A stretch of 36,725 bases of DNA, from contig VGHR01000019.1 of assembly GCA_016868205.1 (NCBI GenBank), positions 1 through 36,725 on the forward strand. The letters run 5' to 3'. Of the stretch, positions 1 to 9,459 are shown piece after piece. Below the pieces are notes generated by a model. It saw only the letters and a list, made by a program, of their open reading frames with translations, did no database searches and was not told the origin of the DNA. Origin of the DNA: Betaproteobacteria bacterium (GTDB taxonomy: Bacteria; Pseudomonadota; Gammaproteobacteria; Burkholderiales; Burkholderiaceae_C). A program made the position numbers and the translations under genes. Each line of letters opens with the position of its first letter. Within the stretch, counting starts at the first letter, position 1.

Positions 1-930
1 AGCGATCCGGTCAACATCTTGCCAGCCCCAAATGTGAACGCCCTCTCGCTCATACGATGGCGTGCCCCCATAGACCAGTGACGGCTGGATGCTTTGGCTG
101 CCTGCGAATTTCCGCCATTTTTTTAGGCCATCGAGCCAGTCGCTGGCAAAGGTGCTGCCCGACTTGATTTCCAGCGCCTGCAAACCTTGGGGGCCGTCGA
201 TCAGCACATCGACCTCGGTGCCGACATTATCCCGCCAGAAGTAAAGGTCGCGCTCGCGCCCTGCATTCAAGCGCTGCTTGGTCAACTCGCTCACCACATA
301 GGTTTCAAACAAGGCGCCGCGTGCCGCATGGGTGTCGAGGGTGACTGCATCGCGAATGCCCAACAGCCAAGCGGCCAGCCCCACATCGCAAAAGTAAAGC
401 TTGGGGGTCTTCACCAGACGCTTGCCAAAGTTGCGGTGGTGCGGTTGCAACAGGGTCACGATGTAGCTGGCCTAAAGCACCGACAACCACTGCTTGGCGG
501 TGACCGAGGTGATGCCGCAATCGGCGCCCAGCGACCTGAGGTTGAGCAGCTGACCGCTGCGGGCCGCGCACATCTTGACGAAGGTCTGGAACTGCGACAG
601 ATCGCGCACGGCAATCAGTTGGCGAACATCGCGCTCCAAGTAGGTGGCCATGTAGTTCGCAAACCAATCAGGCGGTGACAACTCCCGGTCGTACAGCGCG
701 GGATAGCCCCCCTGGAACAGGGCGGTATGGAGGTCTTTAGGCGACAGCTCAGTGGCAGCCAGTTCCGCAGCGCTCAGCGGCAGTAACTCCACACGGCCGG
801 CGCGACCGGCCAGCGTTTGCATGATGCCAGCGATCAGGTCAAACTGCGCCGAGCCGGTGAGGACAAAGTCGCCCATAATGCCGCGCTCATCGACCCAGCC
901 CTGTAACCACGACAGCAAACCAGGGCAGCG
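1..930 (-). pseudogene. Broken AAA_14/DUF4143-family ATPase (partial)
   Basis: The minus-strand frame reads as the middle and C-terminal parts of a DUF4143-type ATPase: a sensor-like GDFVLTGSAQFDL stretch, then RVELLPLSAAEL, YLERDVRQL, and after the break HHRNFGKRLVKTPKLYF, ARGALFETYVVSEL and an EIKSG nuclease-like motif. Two defects are visible. An in-frame TAG at 472-474 sits where the family normally has a glutamate (SVL-stop-ASYIV), and the reading frame continues open to base 1. The Walker A/B half of the ATPase is also missing: upstream of about 930 the frame no longer resembles the family and runs into the neighbouring lipase gene. The family is common as orphan, horizontally spread ATPases, some antitoxin-like. 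This copy is probably inactive. The C-terminal end lies beyond the left edge. Confidence 0.75.
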
Positions 931-997
931 GCCGAGCCGACCACCTTGGCCGATGAGAGAGCCTCTTTGCGGACCGACCTGTTCGACTCCTCATGCC

Positions 998-1873
998 TCA
1001 TGCTGCAGCACCTCGAAGCCCTGCGGCTTCAGACAGACCTTGTTCAAACGTGCGCTGCACCCCGACCGGGTTGGTGCAGTCCATGTTCGTCACGGGAACT
1101 GCGGATCTTGGCTGCAGGTAAATGCGGCCCTCCAACTCAAAGATCTGCGACCGCTCAGGCCGATGGCGTATGACCAAGACAAGGGTGTCTCCGCCCCTTG
1201 AGTTGACCCCTTGAGGCAGCGGAATGCTGTCGTAAAACCCGCCATCAAGTGCCGCCCTGCCGGCCACTCGATGCGTTGGCGTGATGGGCACGGCAGCCGC
1301 AGACGCCAACAGGACCGTGCTGGCCTCGTCGACCGTGGCGCATCGATTGATGACCACAAGCTCGGACCTCAGCCCGGCAAAGTGCGGCCACTTGCCGTGC
1401 AAAGTGCGTAACCAGAATTTTTCTGTGGAATACAGGGCCAGGGCAACCCCTGTCGAAACCCACACGGGCAAGAAGCGAATCGGGCGGGTCAATGCCACCC
1501 GCACCTCGACGCTGGACTGCCTAAGCCTCTGAAAGTCAGGACCGCCCATAAACGACTGGATCCAATCAGGGTAGATCTGCGGTAACACGAACGGCCTTTG
1601 ACCCTTGAGCAGCTTGGACCAATCAACGTTTGCCTTGGTCATCGAAAAGCGCTCAACAGCCGCTGAAAGTGCAACCCGAAGTCGATCAGTGGCGGCGGCC
1701 ACCGCAATCCCCGCCCCGGCACTGGCTCCTAAAAAAAGCGTTGGCTTCCAAACCGGTGAGCCTCGAAGGCCTTCGACCAGCCCAGCTTGCCACCAGCACC
1801 GGTTTCCGCCCCCCGCGAAGACAACCGTACCGAACTCCCTGGATCGAAACTCTTGAACCGATACAACTCTCAT
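998..1873 (-). CDS. Patatin-like phospholipase family protein
   Basis: 291 aa. Patatin-type hydrolases cleave acyl esters of lipids with a Ser-Asp dyad. The sequence shows the oxyanion-hole glycine motif GGGNRC at residues 21-26, the nucleophile elbow GASAG at 49-53 (Ser51), and a DGGFYDS motif near residue 215 that supplies the dyad Asp. The order and spacing fit the family. No signal peptide is evident, so it is probably cytosolic or membrane-peripheral. The ATG at 1873 is supported by a GAGG Shine-Dalgarno-like element about 6 bases upstream. It lies just upstream of the broken ATPase on the same strand, inside a stretch that looks accessory. Substrate is unknown. Confidence 0.82.
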   Translation of the reverse strand: MRVVSVQEFRSREFGTVVFAGGGNRCWWQAGLVEGLRGSPVWKPTLFLGASAGAGIAVAAATDRLRVALSAAVERFSMTKANVDWSKLLKGQRPFVLPQIYPDWIQSFMGGPDFQRLRQSSVEVRVALTRPIRFLPVWVSTGVALALYSTEKFWLRTLHGKWPHFAGLRSELVVINRCATVDEASTVLLASAAAVPITPTHRVAGRAALDGGFYDSIPLPQGVNSRGGDTLVLVIRHRPERSQIFELEGRIYLQPRSAVPVTNMDCTNPVGVQRTFEQGLSEAAGLRGAAA

Positions 1874-1956
1874 GAATTCCTCAATGGGCCTTATGGGCCG
1901 ATGAAAAAAAGCTGGCGCGGACCCAACCTGCGACTTGCGACCGATTTAGCGCTGGG

Positions 1957-2481
1957 TCAGCTTGCGTTGGCTGCGCTCGACAAATCGAGCCACATGTGAA
2001 TCTTGGACTTGAACCCAGTGGGCGTCAGCACCGCCATGGGCTCGACGCCGTACGATTTGAAGCCAAGAGACTCATACAGGCGCAGTGCGGGCGTGTTGCC
2101 TTCTGTCACTTCCAGTTGGACGATGCGGATGCCTCCGCGATCTTTGCAGAAATCGATTGCGGCTTGAAGCAGGGATCGCGCGGAGCCCTTACCACGCGAA
2201 GACGGAAGGACATACATGGCGACGATGACTGCCTTGTGCTTGGTCTTGGCCTTTGCGGAAAACTCCAATGCGACGGTTCCGACGAGGCTCTCACTTACAA
2301 AGTCGCCGAAGGCGACCGTCATCCCTTCAGGATCTGCAACGCGCTTGACCCACCATTCGTCGGGTTCTTTGGCCCGCTCCTGCTGGGTCGAAGTGAAGGC
2401 ATCAGCGGCATGCTCGTAAGCGTGCAGCATCAGCGCCTTGTACGGTGCTGCATCGGAAGCGATAAGGACGGCGACGGTCAA
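1957..2481 (-). CDS. GNAT family N-acetyltransferase
   Basis: About 174 aa if started at TTG 2481; an open frame continues to another TTG at 2556, but the conserved part begins with the segment VLIASDAAPYKALML. GNAT enzymes transfer acetyl from acetyl-CoA to an amine. Visible features are strand beta-4 (VIVAMYVLPSSRGKGSA) carrying the acetyl-CoA pyrophosphate-binding RGKGSA loop, followed by an ARSLLQAAIDF helix and a C-terminal NTPALRLYESLGFKSYG motif. The acceptor cannot be inferred. It stands alone between purH and the patatin gene, on the same strand as both. No clear Shine-Dalgarno marks the start. Confidence 0.8.
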   Translation of the reverse strand: MTVAVLIASDAAPYKALMLHAYEHAADAFTSTQQERAKEPDEWWVKRVADPEGMTVAFGDFVSESLVGTVALEFSAKAKTKHKAVIVAMYVLPSSRGKGSARSLLQAAIDFCKDRGGIRIVQLEVTEGNTPALRLYESLGFKSYGVEPMAVLTPTGFKSKIHMWLDLSSAANAS

Positions 2482-2722
2482 TTGGAATGTGGGTACCGTT
2501 CGAATTGAACCGGCATCAACAGCATTTGAACGCTGAACTATAGCCACAGCGATCAAAGCGACTGACTACGGTTTGTTATCAATTGCCACCAGACGAGTTC
2601 AAGCGGGCAAATCGGTGCCCAGAGAACACCATCATGTCCAGCCGGCAAGGGGCCAGGGCGCTGCGCCAGTCGTCAAAGAGTTGACCGCCCCAAAGGATTT
2701 GACCCGCACGGCGGGCCGCCCC

Positions 2723-4309
2723 TCAATGCCGAAAGTGCCGTACCCCGGTGAACACCATGGCCACGCCGCGCTCGTTGGCGGCATCTATCACTTCCTGATC
2801 GCGCATCGAGCCACCGGGTTGGGCCACGCAGGTGGCGCCTGCATCGACCACCACATCCAGACCATCGCGGAAGGGAAAGAAGGCGTCGCTGGCGACGACT
2901 GTGTTTTTCAGGCTGAGCTTGGCTGCCTGGGCCTTGATGCTGGCGATACGGGCCGAATCGAGCCGGCTCATTTGGCCCGCGCCCACGCCCAGGGTCTGGC
3001 CGTTCTTGCAAAACACAATCGCGTTGGACTTGACGAACTTGGCGACCTTCCAGGCGAACAGCAGGTCATTGAGCTCTTCGGGCGTAGGGCGTTTGACCGT
3101 GACGACCTTGAGGTCGGCCAGCGCCAGCTCATGGTTATCAGCGCTTTGCAGCAGCAGGCCCGAGCCCACGCGCCTAGTCTCCAGGGCGTTGCGCACCTGG
3201 CCATAGTCTGCAGGCAGCGCGATTTTCATCAGGCGCACATTGACCTTGCTCTTGAACACTTCGAGCGCTTCGGCGCTGAAATCGGGGGCCATCAGCACCT
3301 CGACAAATTGCTTGCTCACCGCCTCGGCGGCAGCTGTGTCCATCGGGCGGTTGAAGGCGATGATGCCGCCGAAGGCGCTGGTGGGGTCGGTCTGGAAGGC
3401 TTTGCTGTAGGCCTCGTGCGGGTGGGCACCCACCGCCACGCCGCAGGGGTTGGCGTGCTTGACGATGACGCAGGCCGGGGCCTCAAAACTCTTGACGCAC
3501 TCCCAGGCCGCGTCGGCGTCGGCGATGTTGTTATAGGAGAGCTCCTTGCCTTGTAGCTGCACACCGGTGGCCAGCGATCCCGCAGCAGGAGCGAGGTCGC
3601 GGTACCAGGCCGCTTGCTGGTGGCTGTTTTCGCCGTAGCGCAGATCCTGCACTTTTACATACTGTTCGTTGAACTGGCCGGGGAACTGCACACGCTCGGG
3701 TACGTACGCGGCGCCAAGTTTGTCGGCTGCAAGGTTCACGCTGGAGAGGTAGTTGCTGATGGCGCCGTCATACTGGCTGATGCGGTTGAAGGCGGCCACC
3801 GACAGGGCGAAGCGGGTGGCATCGCTCACCTTCTTGTCAGCCTTAAGCTCTGCAAGCACGCCGGCATACTGCGCGGCGTCGGTGAGCACGGCCACATCCC
3901 TCCAATTCTTGGCGGCGCTGCGCACCATGGCCGGACCGCCGATGTCGATGTTTTCAATCGCGTCATCCAGCGTGCAGCCGGGCTTGGCTACGGTGGCTTC
4001 AAAGGGGTAGAGGTTGACCACCAGGATGTCGATAGTGTGGATGTTGTGGCGGCGCAAAGCGGCCATGTGCTCGGGCAGGTCGCGCCGAGCGAGCAGACCG
4101 CCGTGAACCTTGGGATGCAGGGTCTTGACGCGGCCATCAAGCATTTCAGGAAAGCCGGTCATGTCGGCCACCTCAGTGACGGGCAAGCCCTGCTCGGCCA
4201 GCAGCTTGGCGGTGCCGCCGGTGGACAGCAGGTGCACGCCAAGTGCGTGCAGCTCTCGGGCGAAGTCAACAAGACCGGTCTTGTCAGAGACGGAAATCAG
4301 GGCGTACAT
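2723..4309 (-). CDS. purH: Bifunctional AICAR formyltransferase / IMP cyclohydrolase
   Basis: 528 aa, the usual length of PurH. It catalyses the last two steps of de novo IMP synthesis: formylation of AICAR with 10-formyl-THF, then ring closure to IMP. The N-terminal MGS-like cyclohydrolase domain (about 1-145) begins with [18 protein letters not shown] and has STGGTAKLL and the [13 protein letters not shown] segment. The C-terminal transformylase domain has KHANPCG near residues 281-287 (catalytic Lys-His) and ends RHFRH. The ATG at 4309 has GAGG 6-7 bases upstream. It lies 61 bp downstream of fis on the same strand, separated by a run of ten C (minus strand), and is probably the last gene of the dusB-fis-purH operon. 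Confidence 0.97.
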   Translation of the reverse strand: MYALISVSDKTGLVDFARELHALGVHLLSTGGTAKLLAEQGLPVTEVADMTGFPEMLDGRVKTLHPKVHGGLLARRDLPEHMAALRRHNIHTIDILVVNLYPFEATVAKPGCTLDDAIENIDIGGPAMVRSAAKNWRDVAVLTDAAQYAGVLAELKADKKVSDATRFALSVAAFNRISQYDGAISNYLSSVNLAADKLGAAYVPERVQFPGQFNEQYVKVQDLRYGENSHQQAAWYRDLAPAAGSLATGVQLQGKELSYNNIADADAAWECVKSFEAPACVIVKHANPCGVAVGAHPHEAYSKAFQTDPTSAFGGIIAFNRPMDTAAAEAVSKQFVEVLMAPDFSAEALEVFKSKVNVRLMKIALPADYGQVRNALETRRVGSGLLLQSADNHELALADLKVVTVKRPTPEELNDLLFAWKVAKFVKSNAIVFCKNGQTLGVGAGQMSRLDSARIASIKAQAAKLSLKNTVVASDAFFPFRDGLDVVVDAGATCVAQPGGSMRDQEVIDAANERGVAMVFTGVRHFRH

Positions 4310-4321
4310 GGGAGCCTCAAC

Positions 4322-4331
4322 GGGGGGGGGG
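4322..4331. repeat. G10 homopolymer in the fis-purH spacer
   Basis: Ten consecutive G on the plus strand (C10 on the coding strand), about 12 bases upstream of the purH ATG. It is the longest G/C run noticed in the window. Such tracts can slip in replication or be miscalled by sequencers. It lies outside any coding frame, so slippage would alter only the purH leader. Confidence 0.9.
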
Positions 4332-4370
4332 CAGATGAACGGGGGCCGATCGCGGGCTGCGTGCCGGCGT

Positions 4371-4607
4371 TCACGACAGCAGCTTGTGGTCGAGCAGTTT
4401 CTTGCGCAAGGTGTTGCGGTTCAGGCCCAACCACTGGGCCGCACGCGACTGGTTTTGATCGGCCTGCTGCATCACGACCTCGAGCATGGGCTTTTCAAAC
4501 ACCTGCACCATCATGTCGTAGATGCCGGCTGGCTCGGTACCGCGCAAATCCTTGAAATAGCCCTCCAGACTGGACCGAACACAGTCTTCAATGTTTTTCT
4601 TGCTCAT
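4371..4607 (-). CDS. fis: Fis family DNA-binding protein
   Basis: 78 aa. Fis is a small nucleoid-associated homodimer that bends DNA and modulates rRNA and other growth-rate-dependent promoters. The start is placed at MSKKNIED (ATG 4607-4605); a longer in-frame version exists but overlaps dusB deeply. The C-terminal helix-turn-helix is clear: [20 protein letters not shown], ending DHKLL. The N-terminal half has the EGYFKDL and [17 protein letters not shown] helices of the dimerisation core. Its ATG overlaps the dusB stop codon (ATGA at 4604-4607), and an AGAGGA element lies about 10 bases upstream inside dusB, indicating translational coupling. The dusB-fis pairing is the classical proteobacterial arrangement. 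Confidence 0.95.
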   Translation of the reverse strand: MSKKNIEDCVRSSLEGYFKDLRGTEPAGIYDMMVQVFEKPMLEVVMQQADQNQSRAAQWLGLNRNTLRKKLLDHKLLS

Positions 4608-5641
4608 GCACAAACTTCCTCTGCTTCCTGAATCTGCCAAGGGGCGGGCGGCAAACGATCCATGCGCAATGCCAGCTCCCGGAAATAGGCATCGACCGCT
4701 GCCAGCTGTTCGGCCGCTGTCTCGATGGTGTTGACCTGCTGCTGCAGGATGCGGCCAGCCGGAAGGCTGCTCACATACCAGCCTATGTGCTTGCGGGCGC
4801 TGCGCACGCCGGTGTACTCGCCATACAGGCCATGGTGCTCGGCCAGATGGTCCAGCAACAGACGGCGCACTTCGGCCACCAGGGGCGCAGCCAGATGCTC
4901 GCCGGTGGCCAGGTAATAAGCCACCTCGCGAAAAATCCAGGGTCGACCCTGGGCGGCACGACCGATCATGACGGCATCGGCACCGGTCTGGTGCATCACC
5001 TGCTGCGCTTTCTGGGGCGAATCAATATCCCCGTTGGCCACGACCGGCACAGCGACAGCCGCCTTAACGGCCGCGATGGTGTCGTATTCAGCCTGACCCT
5101 TATAGCCTTGCTCGCGGGTGCGACCGTGCACGGTGAGCATCTGTATGCCCACGCCCTCAAAGGCGCGGGCCAGCGCCACCGCATTCCTGTGCGCGACCGA
5201 CCACCCTGTGCGCATCTTGAGGGTGACTGGCACGCCGTGCGGCTGGCAGGCCTGCACCACTGCAGCAGCAATCTCCAGGGCTAGCGCCTCGTTTTGCATC
5301 AGCGCCGAGCCGGCCCATTTGTTGCAAACCTTCTTGGCCGGGCAGCCCATATTGATATCGATGATCTGCGCGCCGCGGTCGATGTTGTAGACCGCTGCCT
5401 CGGCCATCATTTGTGCATCGGTGCCGGCAATCTGCACCGCGATCGGCGCCGTCTCGCCCTGGTGATCTGCGCGGCGCGAGGTCTTGAGGCTGTCCCACAA
5501 GTCGCGGCGCGAAGTCACCATTTCGCTGACCGCATAGCCCGCGCCCAGGGCCTTGCACAGGCACCTGAAAGGACGATCAGTGACCCCGGCCATGGGCGCG
5601 GCAAACACGCGATTGGGCAGGGCATAGGGGCCGATATACAT
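4604..5641 (-). CDS. dusB: tRNA-dihydrouridine synthase B
   Basis: 345 aa. FMN-dependent reduction of uridine to dihydrouridine in the D-loop of tRNA, using NADPH. The TIM-barrel N-terminus carries APMAGVTDRPFR (about 15-26), and the motif INMGCPAKKVC places the catalytic Cys at position 100. MRTGW, TVHGRTREQGY, ANGDI and MIGRAAQGRPWIF follow in family order. The C-terminal helical domain contains RKHIGWY. The start is the ATG at 5641. It is the first gene of the dusB-fis-purH set and is transcribed away from the YqaA-like gene, with a 215-bp divergent spacer. Confidence 0.95.
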   Translation of the reverse strand: MYIGPYALPNRVFAAPMAGVTDRPFRCLCKALGAGYAVSEMVTSRRDLWDSLKTSRRADHQGETAPIAVQIAGTDAQMMAEAAVYNIDRGAQIIDINMGCPAKKVCNKWAGSALMQNEALALEIAAAVVQACQPHGVPVTLKMRTGWSVAHRNAVALARAFEGVGIQMLTVHGRTREQGYKGQAEYDTIAAVKAAVAVPVVANGDIDSPQKAQQVMHQTGADAVMIGRAAQGRPWIFREVAYYLATGEHLAAPLVAEVRRLLLDHLAEHHGLYGEYTGVRSARKHIGWYVSSLPAGRILQQQVNTIETAAEQLAAVDAYFRELALRMDRLPPAPWQIQEAEEVCA

Positions 5642-5856
5642 AAACGCAAAGGGGGCGGGTCCGGCAAGGGGAACGGGATTCTACCTGCCCGAAATTTCAG
5701 CAGGTGCGACGGCAGCGGAACCGCGTATCGGGACATGTTCGCGTGCGCGAGCGCCTGGGTTTGTGCTAGGGGCGCAGCGGCCCAGCAAGCCGGTCTCTAT
5801 ACTGCCCACGACCGATTGCCGGGCTGAATACGGCCTGTGCCAGGCCTCATTCACCC

Positions 5857-6342
5857 ATGGACGAAACCCTCAAACAAGTGCTGCAATGGCTGGCTTTGCC
5901 CGAGCATGGGCTGAGCACGGTTTTTGTGGTGGCGTTCATTTCGGCCACTTTGCTGCCCATGGGCTCGGAGCCGGCGGTCTTCGGCTTGGTCAAGCTGCAA
6001 CCGGATCTGTTCTGGCCGGCGGTACTGGTAGCCACGGCCGGCAATACCCTGGGAGGAGCGGTCGACTGGTGGATGGGCTACGGCGCGCATCAGGTGGCCG
6101 ATAAATACCGAAGCTCGAGCACCCATTACAGAGCCTTACGATGGCTCGAGCGCCTCGGCCCCAAGGCCTGCTTGCTCTCATGGCTGCCCGCCGTGGGCGA
6201 CCCCCTGTGCGCGGTGGCGGGCTGGTTGCGTCTGCCGTTCTGGCCCTGTGTGCTGTACATGGCCATCGGCAAATTTGCGCGCTATGTCACTATGACCGCC
6301 GCATTGCTATGGGTGTTTCCCGGCGGGATCTCGCTACAGTGA
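5857..6342 (+). CDS. YqaA-like (DedA/SNARE-associated) membrane protein
   Basis: 161 aa, length and features of the YqaA branch of the DedA superfamily of small integral membrane proteins, thought to take part in envelope homeostasis or lipid/ion transport. Hydrophobic segments are seen around 19-40 (STVFVVAFISATLLPMGSE, with the conserved PxGSE), 52-72 (WPAVLVATAGNTLGGAVDWW) and near the C-terminus. The re-entrant-type motif SWLPAVGDPLCAVAGWLRLP is typical. The start is ATG 5857, with no good Shine-Dalgarno; a TATACT hexamer lies about 55 bases upstream. The gene ends 1 bp before the convergent ychF stop. Biochemical role unknown. Confidence 0.85.
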   Translation: MDETLKQVLQWLALPEHGLSTVFVVAFISATLLPMGSEPAVFGLVKLQPDLFWPAVLVATAGNTLGGAVDWWMGYGAHQVADKYRSSSTHYRALRWLERLGPKACLLSWLPAVGDPLCAVAGWLRLPFWPCVLYMAIGKFARYVTMTAALLWVFPGGISLQ

Positions 6343-6343
6343 C

Positions 6344-7438
6344 TCAGACATTAAACAAGAAGTTCATTACATCGCCATCTTTGACGATGTAGTCCTTGCC
6401 TTCGCTGCGCATCTTGCCGGCGTCCTTGGCGCCCTGCTCGCCCTTCAGGGCGATGTAGTCCTCAAAGGCAATCGTCTGGGCGCGAATGAAACCGCGCTCG
6501 AAGTCCCCGTGAATAACCCCAGCGGCCTGCGGAGCGCTGGCGCCGATGCGCACGGTCCAGGCGCGCACTTCCTTCTCCCCGGCGGTGAAGTAAGTCTGCA
6601 GGCCCAGCAGCTTGAAAGCAGCACGGATGAGGCGATTGAGGCCCGGCTCGCTCTGCCCCATTTCAGAAAGAAAGAGCGCCTTGTCCTCGTCGCTCATGTC
6701 GGCCATGTCGGCCTCCATCTTGGCGCAAATGGCCACCACCGGCGCGTTCTGGCCAGTGGCGTAGTCCTGCAAGCGCTGGAGCAAGGGGTTGCTGTCAAAA
6801 CCATCCTCGCTGACATTGCCGACAAACATCGCGCGCTTGGCGGTGATCAGACACAGGGGCTTGAGCAGCATGCGCTCTTCGTCAGACAGATCGAGCGTGC
6901 GCGCCGGCTTGCCCTCGTTAAGCACAGCCTGCACCTTGGTCAGCAGCGCCACCAGCTTGGCGGCCTCCTTGTCGTTGCCGCTCTTGGCCGCTTTGGCGCT
7001 GCGCTGCAAGCTTTTTTCGACCGTCCCGAGATCAGCCAGGCACAACTCGGTTTGTATGACCTCGATATCGGCGATGGGATCGACCTTGCCGGCCACATGA
7101 ATGACATTGGGATCCTCGAAACAACGCACCACGTTGACGATGGCATCGGTCTCGCGGATATGGGCCAGAAACTGATTGCCCAAACCTTCACCCTGGCTGG
7201 CCCCGGCGACCAGGCCAGCGATGTCCACAAACTCAACGATGGCGGGCACGATGCGCTCGGGGCTGACGATAGCCGCCAGCTGTTGCAGGCGCGAATCAGG
7301 CACCTCGACCACGCCTGTATTGGGCTCGATGGTGCAAAAGGGATAGTTTTCGGCCGCGATACCCGCTTTGGTCAAGGCATTGAACAGCGTGGACTTGCCG
7401 ACGTTGGGCAGGCCCACAATGCCGCATTTCAAACTCAT
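6344..7438 (-). CDS. ychF: Redox-regulated ATPase YchF (Obg family)
   Basis: 364 aa, typical length. YchF is an Obg-related P-loop protein that hydrolyses ATP and binds ribosomes; in E. coli it acts in oxidative-stress and translation-fidelity control. The P-loop GLPNVGKST is at residues 9-17. [18 protein letters not shown] (switch region), [20 protein letters not shown] (G3 region) and a coiled-coil insertion rich in Lys/Ala follow. The C-terminal TGS domain begins near [17 protein letters not shown] and ends [12 protein letters not shown]. The ATG at 7438 has AAGGA about 7 bases upstream. The usual neighbour pth is not in the window. Confidence 0.97.
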   Translation of the reverse strand: MSLKCGIVGLPNVGKSTLFNALTKAGIAAENYPFCTIEPNTGVVEVPDSRLQQLAAIVSPERIVPAIVEFVDIAGLVAGASQGEGLGNQFLAHIRETDAIVNVVRCFEDPNVIHVAGKVDPIADIEVIQTELCLADLGTVEKSLQRSAKAAKSGNDKEAAKLVALLTKVQAVLNEGKPARTLDLSDEERMLLKPLCLITAKRAMFVGNVSEDGFDSNPLLQRLQDYATGQNAPVVAICAKMEADMADMSDEDKALFLSEMGQSEPGLNRLIRAAFKLLGLQTYFTAGEKEVRAWTVRIGASAPQAAGVIHGDFERGFIRAQTIAFEDYIALKGEQGAKDAGKMRSEGKDYIVKDGDVMNFLFNV

Positions 7439-7562
7439 GGGAGATCCTTCAGAAGACCGAAAATTGTAATGAGGGCCTGCGGTGTCTCAGAGGCCCCCCC
7501 CACAAACCGGGCCGGCCCGGCCAACCCGAATCGGGTCTGCAAGCGCGCGTGTCAGCGGCCGC

Positions 7563-8326
7563 TCAGAAGCGCAGCGTCCAGCCGCCCGTGACGGTGCGGC
7601 GGATCGATTCCGGACTGTCGTTGTCTGCGCTGCGAATAAAGCCCAAGGCCCAGTCCTGGTTTTTGTCGGGCGAATAGATGGCACCGACCTCAACAAAGCG
7701 CGAGCGCACCCGAATACCGCTGCCATTGCGGGTGGTCTCCAGCCCCATATCCAAGGCCAACTTCCAGGATGTGCTCAGGTCCCAGACCGGGGCCACCGAA
7801 TAGCGCATGCCGCGCTCGGTCTCCAGGCTGTTGCGCCTGCGATCCCGGTTAAAAGCCACATTGAAATGCAGGGACCCGAAAACCGTCTCCCGGCTGACGA
7901 TGGCATTGAGCGTGTACGACACCTTGCCCACGCCCAACTCGGCGGCTTCATCGCCTGCGCCCACGGGCAGCAACAACTCAGGCTTGAGCGCCAGAGAGGT
8001 CTTGCTGGCCTCGTGCTCCCACAAGCGCCACTTGACCCCGAGCACCGGGTTGCCCCAGCCGGAGGCAGGTGAGGCATTGGCCAAACGCAACCCTGGTAGG
8101 ACCCGCCGACAAACAGGTCGGCTTGATCGCTCAGACCGAGGGTGTAGGTCAGACCGGTGGTGCGGCTGCGCCCCCGCTCGCCCGCCTGGCGTAAGCGGTC
8201 CTGGGTCTGGGAAACCTCGACCTGCTGGCCACCCTTGCCTTGCGTTCCGGTGTCATCGGTGATCAAAGGCTGGGCCGCCTGAGCGGGCAGCGCGACAACA
8301 ACTGCAAGCAAAAGACGGCGGAGCAT
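7563..8326 (-). pseudogene. Transporter-like outer-membrane protein (phenol MetA-pathway family), frameshifted
   Basis: Two overlapping minus-strand frames make one protein. The first begins MLRRLLLAVVVALPAQAAQP (signal peptide, cleavage after QAA; start ATG 8326, or a longer MSETLV start at 8362) and continues with LITDDTGTQGKGGQQVEVS, TTGLTYTLGLSDQADLFVGG and YQG, then runs out of homology. The second resumes at LRLANASPASGWGNPVLGVKWRLWE and ends VTGGWTLRF, an aromatic C-terminus typical of a beta-barrel. The switch lies near 8088-8095 and needs a single-base indel. The pattern resembles the Phenol_MetA_deg outer-membrane family, whose transport role is putative. Either a true recent pseudogene or a sequencing error; the rest of both frames looks intact. 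Confidence 0.7.
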
Positions 8327-8490
8327 GATGGACAACAAGCGCGGTACAAGGGTCTCAGACATCCCTAACTCTACGCCTTTCAAGACGATCTGGAAAGACT
8401 TGGCGAATATTGGGGGGAACCAGAGGCCACAAGCCCGCGGCAAGCGCTTAGGATGGGGACTTCGCCACGCAAAAACCCGAAGGAGACATC

Positions 8491-9447
8491 ATGAAAAAAT
8501 GGCTGTGTGCCGCGACCGCCTGGCTGACCCTGACCGCCGCGCAAGCCTGGCCCGATGCCAGCCGACCGGTGACGCTGGTCGTGCCCTTCCCGCCCGGAGG
8601 CTCCACCGACCTGATTGCGCGCACCTTGGCGCCCAAGCTTCAAGAGCGTCTGGGCGGGCGCTTCGTGGTGGACAACCGGGCCGGCGCCACGGGAACCATA
8701 GGCACCGGCCAGGTGGTGCGTTCGCCCGCCGATGGTCAAACCCTGCTGGTCTCTTCGCTGGGGCCCTTCGTGATCGCCCCGCATCTCATCAAGGCGCCCT
8801 ACGATGCCCTCAAGGAACTCGATTACATCTCGGTGGCCGTGCAGGCGCCCAATGTGCTCGTGGTACCTGCCGTCTCGCCGCATAAATCTTTGGCCGATGT
8901 CATTGCTTTCCTTAAGGCGCAGCCCAACAAGATGACCTTTGCCTCCTCGGGCAATGGCAGCAGCGACCATCTCACTGCCGAGCTTTTCTGGCTACAGACC
9001 GGAACCACCGGGATCCATGTGCCTTACAAGGGGGGCGGCCCCGTGATGAACGACCTGCTGGGCAATCAGGTCGATTCGTCCTGGATGAACATCAACACCG
9101 CCATGCCGCAGATCCAGGCTGGGAAGCTGCGTGCTCTGGCCATTACCAGCGCACGGCGCTCGCCCCTGTTGCCGCAAGTGCCCTCGCTTGAGGAACTGGG
9201 TATCAAGGAAGCCAATGTGTATTCCTGGCAGGCGATTGCCGGCCCCAAGGGTCTACCGGCCGACCTGAAGAACCGTTTGCACGCGGCCATCGCTGCCAGC
9301 CTGAACGACCCACAGGTGCGGCCGAGATTGCTGGAGCTCGGATTTGAAATTGTGGCCACCACGCCAGAGCAATTCACAACTTACCAAGCGGCCGAGTTTG
9401 CGCGCTGGAAGCGGGTGATCGAGACCCGCAACATCAAGGCCGACTGA
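8491..9447 (+). CDS. Bug/TctC-family tripartite tricarboxylate transporter substrate-binding protein
   Basis: 318 aa. Periplasmic solute-binding protein; family members bind carboxylates or other small polar ligands and either feed TctAB membrane components or act as sensors. The signal peptide spans residues 1-19 (cleavage after AQA). The Bug hallmark PFPPGGSTD is at 32-40, followed by VDNRAGATGTIGT (ligand loop), PYKGGGPVMNDLLGNQVD and ITSARRSPLLPQVPSLEELG. AAGGAG lies 5-6 bases before the ATG. No tctA or tctB lies in the window, so it is an orphan binding protein, as is common in Burkholderiales. Ligand unknown. Confidence 0.93.
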   Translation: MKKWLCAATAWLTLTAAQAWPDASRPVTLVVPFPPGGSTDLIARTLAPKLQERLGGRFVVDNRAGATGTIGTGQVVRSPADGQTLLVSSLGPFVIAPHLIKAPYDALKELDYISVAVQAPNVLVVPAVSPHKSLADVIAFLKAQPNKMTFASSGNGSSDHLTAELFWLQTGTTGIHVPYKGGGPVMNDLLGNQVDSSWMNINTAMPQIQAGKLRALAITSARRSPLLPQVPSLEELGIKEANVYSWQAIAGPKGLPADLKNRLHAAIAASLNDPQVRPRLLELGFEIVATTPEQFTTYQAAEFARWKRVIETRNIKAD

Positions 9448-9459
9448 CCCGAGGCCGGC

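Noticed and set aside
3614..4555. Long open frame antisense to purH
   Set aside because: Mirror of a confident purH gene in GC-rich DNA; the protein is His/Gly/Ala-rich with no domain.
6509..7591. 360-codon open frame antisense to ychF
   Set aside because: Fully explained as the complementary frame of ychF; no recognisable motif.
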